From Denitrificimonas caeni DSM 24390 (GTDB taxonomy: Bacteria > Pseudomonadota > Gammaproteobacteria > Pseudomonadales > Pseudomonadaceae): a stretch of 64,000 nucleotides of DNA. The position numbers were made by a program, and so were the translations under genes. This document shows, in pieces, positions 59,976 through 64,000 of this stretch. Under the pieces are notes generated by a model. The model was given only the letters and a program-made list of their open reading frames with translations. It was not told where the DNA came from and did not search any database. The first letter of the stretch is position 1. The number at the start of each line of letters is the position of its first letter. The stretch is taken from the NCBI RefSeq assembly GCF_000421765.1, contig NZ_ATXQ01000005.1, positions 168,480 to 232,479 on the forward strand. Direction: 5' to 3'.

Positions 59976-61037
59976 ATGAGCAGCAATAAAACTTCTATAA
60001 GCTACAAGGACGCAGGTGTTGATATCGACGCAGGTGAAGCACTGGTTGAGCGCATTAAAGGCGTCGCCAAACGCACCGCACGCCCTGAAGTGCTGGGTGG
60101 CCTTGGTGGATTTGGAGCTTTATGCGAAATTCCAGAAGGCTATCGCCAACCGGTTTTAGTCTCTGGCACCGATGGTGTCGGCACTAAATTGCGTTTAGCC
60201 ATTGATCTGAACAAACATGAAAAAATCGGTATTGACCTGGTTGCCATGTGCGTTAACGATTTAATCGTCAGCGGCGCAGAGCCTTTGTTCTTCCTAGACT
60301 ACTACGCTACCGGCAAACTCAATGTCGATATCGCTGCGCAAGTGGTGACGGGTATTGGCGAAGGTTGTGAACAAGCGGGTTGCGCACTGGTCGGTGGTGA
60401 AACAGCGGAAATGCCAGGCATGTACAGCGGCGAAGATTATGACTTGGCAGGCTTTTGTGTTGGCGTCGTGGAAAAATCAGAAATCATTGACGGCAGCACA
60501 GTGGCTGCTGGTGACGTATTGATTGCCCTGCCTTCTTCAGGCCCGCACTCCAACGGTTACTCTTTGATTCGTAAAATCATTGAAGTGGCAAAGGTTGATA
60601 TCCAAACCACAAAGTTAAATGGTCAAGCCCTCAGCGATTTACTGATGGCACCAACCCGTATTTACGTTAAGCCTTTGCTCAATCTGATCAAAGAAACGGG
60701 CGCGGTTAAAGCGATGTCGCACATCACTGGTGGCGGATTACTAGAAAACATCCCACGTGTGCTGCCAGCCAACTCGCAAGCAGTGATTGATGTAGCGAGC
60801 TGGACACGCCCTGCGGTATTTGACTGGCTACAAGAGCAAGGCAACGTCGAAGAAGTTGAAATGCACCGCGTGCTGAACTGCGGCGTGGGCATGGTGATTT
60901 GCGTGGCCGCTGAGCAACAAGCCACGGTGCTTGAGCACTTGCAGGCCAATGGTGAGAAGCCATGGGTGATTGGTCACATCCAAACAGCCGGCGACAACGC
61001 TGAGCGTATTGTTCTTAACAACTTAAAAAGTCATTAA
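59976..61037 (+). CDS. purM: Phosphoribosylformylglycinamidine cyclo-ligase
   Basis: PurM (AIR synthetase) closes the imidazole ring in purine synthesis using ATP. At 353 residues it has family length. Motifs: [20 protein letters not shown] near the N-terminus, [51 protein letters not shown] and [16 protein letters not shown]. It begins the purMN operon; the purM stop and purN start overlap (TAATG). No PurR-type operator was recognised upstream. Confidence 0.97.
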   Translation: MSSNKTSISYKDAGVDIDAGEALVERIKGVAKRTARPEVLGGLGGFGALCEIPEGYRQPVLVSGTDGVGTKLRLAIDLNKHEKIGIDLVAMCVNDLIVSGAEPLFFLDYYATGKLNVDIAAQVVTGIGEGCEQAGCALVGGETAEMPGMYSGEDYDLAGFCVGVVEKSEIIDGSTVAAGDVLIALPSSGPHSNGYSLIRKIIEVAKVDIQTTKLNGQALSDLLMAPTRIYVKPLLNLIKETGAVKAMSHITGGGLLENIPRVLPANSQAVIDVASWTRPAVFDWLQEQGNVEEVEMHRVLNCGVGMVICVAAEQQATVLEHLQANGEKPWVIGHIQTAGDNAERIVLNNLKSH

Positions 61038-61690
61038 TGAGCGACTCTAAAATCTGCAATATCGTTGTCCTGATCTCCGGATCAGGCAGCAACCTACAAG
61101 CCATTATTGATGATTTAGCGGGCCACCCTAACGCACGCATCTGTGCGGTTGTGAGTAACCGTGCCGATGCATATGGGTTGGTTCGCGCACAAAAAGTCGG
61201 CATCGCCCAGCATGTGCTCAATCATAAAGATTTTGCTGATCGTTTAGCCTTTGATACAGCACTGATGCAAGTGATCGATCAGCATCAACCTGACCTAGTA
61301 GTGTTAGCTGGTTTTATGCGAATTCTGACCCCAGAGTTTACTCGTCACTATGCCCAGCGTTTACTCAATATCCACCCATCGTTGCTACCCAAACACAAAG
61401 GCTTAAATACCCATCAACGCGCACTTGAGGCGGGTGATAGCGAGCACGGTTGCAGCGTGCACTTTGTCACCGAGGAACTCGATGGCGGCCCAGTAGTCAT
61501 ACAAGCAGCACTGCCGATCCAGGCACATGACAGCGCAGAGCAGTTAGCCGAAAAAGTCCATGCCCTTGAACACAAAATTTACCCGCTCGCCGTACGCTGG
61601 TTTGCCGAGCAACGCTTACAACTCAATCAGCAAGGTGCAGTACTGGACGGCCAACCTTTAGCCAGCTCTGGCTTTCAGTTTCAATCTTAG
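61037..61690 (+). CDS. purN: Phosphoribosylglycinamide formyltransferase
   Basis: PurN transfers a formyl group from 10-formyl-THF to GAR. The N-terminal VLISGSGSNLQAII phosphate site, the catalytic Asn/His in LLNIHPSLLPKHKG and the Asp in TEELDGGPVVIQ are all present. It is 217 residues. The gene overlaps purM by 1 base and is 11 bases before the DUF3108 gene. purU, which consumes the same folate donor, lies elsewhere in the window. Confidence 0.97.
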   Translation: MSDSKICNIVVLISGSGSNLQAIIDDLAGHPNARICAVVSNRADAYGLVRAQKVGIAQHVLNHKDFADRLAFDTALMQVIDQHQPDLVVLAGFMRILTPEFTRHYAQRLLNIHPSLLPKHKGLNTHQRALEAGDSEHGCSVHFVTEELDGGPVVIQAALPIQAHDSAEQLAEKVHALEHKIYPLAVRWFAEQRLQLNQQGAVLDGQPLASSGFQFQS

Positions 61691-61701
61691 GAGACTCCAT
61701 T

Positions 61702-62421
61702 ATGCGTCGCGCTCTATTTTTATTTTTAGCTGCACTCAGCCTGCCTGCCAGTCTGATGGCTACCGAACTGCAACCTTTCTCGGCCAGTTACACTGCTGAC
61801 TGGAAGCAACTGCCTTTTAGCGGCAAAGCGGAACGCAGCCTGCAAGCTCAAGATGATGGTACTTGGAAGTTAGATTTCTCTGCTTCAATGCTAGTGGCAG
61901 GACTTAGTGAAACCAGTTGGTTAACAATCCACAATGGTGACGTTCAACCACAAAAATACCGTTATTCGCGCAACGGCATGGGCAAATCAAAAAAGATCAA
62001 GCATGATTTTGACTGGAGCACACAAGTGGCCACCGGCAGTGATCGCGGCACGCCAGTTAAACTGACGCTGATCCAAGGTGTACAAGACAAATCGTCCTAT
62101 CAACTGGCTTTACAGCGTGACATTGCTAAAGGCAAAACTAGCATGTCATATCAAGTGCTTGATGGTGACGAACTGGATACCTATGATTTCCGTGTCCTTG
62201 GCGAAGAAAGTGTCGAGACAAAAGTGGGTACAGTGGATGCGGTAAAAGTAGAACGCGTACGCGACCCAACACAAAGCAAGCGTAAAACTATCCTATGGTT
62301 TGCTAAAGACTGGGATTACTTATTGGTGCGTCTGCAACAAGTAGAAAAAGACGGCAAGGAATACCAGATCATCCTAGAAAGCGGCAGCGTCAACAATAAA
62401 GACGTTAAAGGCCGTAACTAA
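61702..62421 (+). CDS. DUF3108 exported protein
   Basis: A 239-residue protein with a signal peptide (MRRALFLFLAALSLPASLMA, cleavage near residue 20) and a beta-rich DUF3108 domain. Segments: FSASYTADWKQLPFSGKAER, the basic KIKHDFDW stretch, and TVDAVKVERVRD with ILWFAKDWDYLLVRLQQVEK at the end. In Pseudomonas it follows purMN, as here, with AGGAG before its ATG. Probably periplasmic; function unknown. Confidence 0.88.
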   Translation: MRRALFLFLAALSLPASLMATELQPFSASYTADWKQLPFSGKAERSLQAQDDGTWKLDFSASMLVAGLSETSWLTIHNGDVQPQKYRYSRNGMGKSKKIKHDFDWSTQVATGSDRGTPVKLTLIQGVQDKSSYQLALQRDIAKGKTSMSYQVLDGDELDTYDFRVLGEESVETKVGTVDAVKVERVRDPTQSKRKTILWFAKDWDYLLVRLQQVEKDGKEYQIILESGSVNNKDVKGRN

Positions 62422-62432
62422 CCCCCTCTATC

Positions 62433-62458
62433 GCGCGCACCTTCCTCATGGTGCGTGC
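62433..62458 (+). terminator. Possible purMN-DUF3108 terminator
   Basis: GCGCGCACC / GGTGCGTGC, a 9-bp stem with one mismatch and an 8-base loop, starting 12 bases after the DUF3108 stop. The downstream T run is short (GCTTTC), so efficiency is doubtful. Confidence 0.45.
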
Positions 62459-62468
62459 TGCTTTCAAC

Positions 62469-62510
62469 TTGATCAACATCAAAACACTTTATATTTAAAT
62501 ATAATATAAT
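62469..62510 (+). promoter_or_regulatory. ANR/FNR-type box and -10 of the OsmC gene
   Basis: TTGATCAACATCAA at 62469-62482 is a perfect TTGAT-N4-ATCAA site. A perfect TATAAT lies at 62505-62510. A start near 62517 would place the box centre at about -41.5, the classical position for FNR/ANR class II activation. Confidence 0.75.
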
Positions 62511-62562
62511 CCCTAATATCGGCAAGCTACTCCAGGTTGCTATATTTTGAGGACTATTGAGC

Positions 62563-63000
62563 ATGGCTATGAAAACCTTACGCGCCACAGGTCACATGGG
62601 CGCGGGTATGACCATTGAAATTATGTGCGGTGAGCACAAGGTTTATATGGATCAACCTAAAAATGCAGGCGGTGCAGATTTAGGTCCAGCGCCACCAGAG
62701 CTGATTCTCGCTGCTTATGCAGGATGTGTTGGCAGCATTGGTCGCATTATCGCTTTCCAAGAAAAAATCACCCTGCGCGGCATGACCTTTGCTGTAGAAG
62801 CAGATTACGATCCAGATCGTTTACTCGGGCGTGAAACTTCTGCCCGCTCGGGTTTCCAAGAAATGCGTTTAAAGGTCAATATTGATGCAGACTTAGATGA
62901 TGAAGCCAAACAAGTTTTTTTAGATAAAATTGAAGCACGCTGCCCGGTTGGCGACAACCTGATTAACTCAACTAATCTGATTACTGTCCTCGATAAGTGA
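62563..63000 (+). CDS. OsmC-family peroxiredoxin-like protein
   Basis: A 145-residue OsmC/Ohr superfamily protein. The two redox cysteines lie in AAYAGCVGSIGRI and EARCPVGDNL. The surrounding pattern (PPELILAAYAGC) fits the OsmC-like YhfA branch rather than Ohr, so the peroxide substrate is uncertain. ATG 62563 is preferred, but an in-frame TTG at 62557 is closer to the GAGG site. A perfect ANR-type box upstream suggests induction at low oxygen. Confidence 0.88.
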   Translation: MAMKTLRATGHMGAGMTIEIMCGEHKVYMDQPKNAGGADLGPAPPELILAAYAGCVGSIGRIIAFQEKITLRGMTFAVEADYDPDRLLGRETSARSGFQEMRLKVNIDADLDDEAKQVFLDKIEARCPVGDNLINSTNLITVLDK

Positions 63001-63066
63001 AGAACTCTAAAGCCCGAAACATATCAAGCGCAGTGTGCGTTAAGCACTAGCTCAAAATTCTAATTA

Positions 63067-63099
63067 AGTATGAGGCCGAATAAAATTCGGTCTCATACT
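63067..63099 (+). terminator. Strong hairpin after OsmC gene, possible terminator
   Basis: AGTATGAGGCCGAAT / ATTCGGTCTCATACT: a 15-bp stem with one G-T mismatch and a 3-base loop, 66 bases after the OsmC stop. No T tract follows, so it may be an RNA-stabilising or factor-dependent end instead. Confidence 0.55.
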
Positions 63100-63349
63100 C
63101 TAAAACCATTATTGTCGGCGTGCTCATTCACAGCGCACAATGTACTTAACGTTGCTCATGCATTAACTTGCAGCACTATCTGTAGCTTTTCTTGACCTTC
63201 CACGCTACCCAACCCACAAGTTATTTAGGGACACAAGAAACACAACAGTTGCAGTGCATTGCAACATGCTCAATGCTCAATGCTCAGCGCCAGCACCATG
63301 GACACTTAAGACTCTTTCTTGCTCCTTAAGAATCGCCTGCAAGAAGTAC

Positions 63350-63466
63350 GCGTGCCGTACCGTCCTTATGCTGCTTTTCTCTCAACGAGCCATCAGGGCT
63401 CGATTCGGGCGCTTCGCCATCCTTGGCCGCGCTTATCGCAGCACAAGGGAGGTACTCACTAATCAT
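63350..63466 (-). repeat. Palindromic element copy C5
   Basis: On the minus strand: left box ATGATTAGTGA (63456-63466), left arm GTACCTCCCTTGTGCTGC, core with AAGGATGGCGAAGCGCC and hairpin GAGCCCTGATGGCTC, right arm GCAGCATAAGGACGGTAC (16 of 18 complementary), then GGCACGC (63350-63356). Confidence 0.88.
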
Positions 63467-63658
63467 TTGCGTTGTTCTGCTCTAATTATGTCGGTCTCTT
63501 TAAAAGCATTTTGAGTCTTCAGAATATTACAATGCAGGCTTTTAAAGCCACAACTCAATAAGCCTGTAGCTGTAAAACCCCGCAAGCCAACCACTTAACC
63601 TTGATGCTTTCATAACTACACCTAATGACGCTCCCATGCTGGCTAGCAAACAACACCA

Positions 63659-63777
63659 CTGATCACTGAGCGCTGCGCTGCAGCTGTGGCAAGCGCAGTC
63701 ATGGATGACGTAGCGCCGTCGTTGAACCCTGGATGGGTTCGTCGGCGGGAGAGCAGTTGCAGCGCAGTGCGGCATGC
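63659..63777 (+). repeat. Palindromic element copy C6
   Basis: Left box CTGATCACTGA (63659-63669), arms GCGCTGCGCTGCAGCTG (63670-63686) and CAGTTGCAGCGCAGTGC (63754-63770), core with ATGGATGACGTAGCGCC and hairpin GAACCCTGGATGGGTTC, then GGCATGC (63771-63777). Confidence 0.88.
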
Positions 63778-63886
63778 TCAACGTTAGCAATCCAATCAGT
63801 TAACGCTCCCGTAAGCCGCAGACCTTATGCATCACTCATTAATCATTACCGGCGTCTGCTCGCGAGGAAGTATCTTTAAAGCTCAA

Positions 63887-63920
63887 GGCTATCGCGGGTA
63901 TGGCCCGCTCATACGGGGAT
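63887..63920 (+). repeat. Pseudomonas-type REP sequence
   Basis: GGCTATCGCGGGTATGGCCC followed by GCTCATACGGGGAT matches the REP pattern of Pseudomonas (TCGCGGG-N-GCCCGCTC-N-ACAGGG) with a GCGGG(C)/GCCCGC hairpin. Confidence 0.75.
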
Positions 63921-63977
63921 TGTCGAGGCTGATCTCGGCTTACTGGGCCCGACTGTGATTTATTTTCATTGTGCATA

Positions 63978-64000
63978 AAAAAACCCCAGATCATTGCTGA
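63978..64000. terminator. Partial terminator at window edge
   Basis: AAAAAAACCCCAGAT at the edge, followed by CATTGCTGA. On the minus strand this reads ATCTGGGG then T7, the 3' half of an intrinsic terminator whose other half would lie beyond the window. Confidence 0.5.

Larger units (their letters stand above)
63001..64000. other. 1-kb gene-free repeat region at right edge
   Basis: No coding region is supported; short ORFs here run through the palindromic repeats. Contents: a strong hairpin (63067-63099), elements C5 and C6, a REP sequence, and the start of a probable terminator at the edge (AAAAAAACCCCAGAT from 63978). Confidence 0.75.

Noticed and set aside
63254..63790. Open reading frames of 82-86 codons at 63254-63514 and 63542-63790
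   Set aside because: They run through the palindromic elements C5 and C6, lack ribosome binding sites and show no protein-like composition.

Overview
The window is chromosomal core DNA of a gammaproteobacterium, most likely a Pseudomonadaceae member of moderate GC (about 50% by eye). The evidence is the gene content and order (dapA-gcvR-bcp-tusA-like-bepA; DUF2066-PerM-hda; accA-tilS), a MvaT-type H-NS analogue, LptG and PepA lengths matching Pseudomonas, and Pseudomonas-style REP sequences. GC is low for classical Pseudomonas, so a lineage such as Thiopseudomonas/Denitrificimonas is my guess. No rRNA, tRNA, phage, transposase or CRISPR array was seen.

Layout. 1-12178: housekeeping genes, mostly on the minus strand (pyrG cut by the left edge, tilS, accA, dnaE, a long-form purC, bamC, dapA), then gcvR-like, bcp and a TusA-like gene. 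12315-19132: bepA, a HerA-like ATPase, a small ORF, purU, mvaT with a long AT-rich leader, and sbcB. 19410-26308: a tightly overlapping six-gene membrane operon (RDD, SpoIIM-like, DUF4129, DUF4350, MoxR, DUF58). 26523-31756: uspE, pykA, pdxB and a MATE pump. 32260-37173: a 1637-residue alpha-2-macroglobulin-like lipoprotein with an intact thioester motif, flanked on both sides by matching triads of DnaA-box-like 9-mers.

37583-46208 is the main accessory block: a short-LOV blue-light receptor convergent with a MerR-family regulator resembling class II LitR, followed by a chalcone-isomerase-like protein, a DUF3833 lipoprotein, a cyclopropane-synthase-like methyltransferase, DUF1365 and an FAD oxidoreductase. 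Divergent from these are an SDR, an NTF2-like protein and an MFS carrier, with a DCC (DUF393) protein at the end. It looks like a light- or photooxidation-responsive lipid-modifying cluster without a photolyase. 47061-62421 returns to core genes: DUF2058, mazG, msbA, hda, PerM, DUF2066, a DMT exporter, zapE, lptGF, pepA-holC, purMN and DUF3108. An OsmC gene with a perfect ANR/FNR-type box follows, then about 1 kb of gene-free, repeat-rich DNA.

The most unusual non-coding signal is a family of six elements of about 117 bp in three intergenic regions. Each has a conserved left box, an arm pair that differs between copies but stays complementary within each copy, a conserved core with GGATG motifs and a hairpin, and in five of six a GGCATGC-type right box. 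Three of them sit in a 415-bp-period tandem duplication at 46332-47008.
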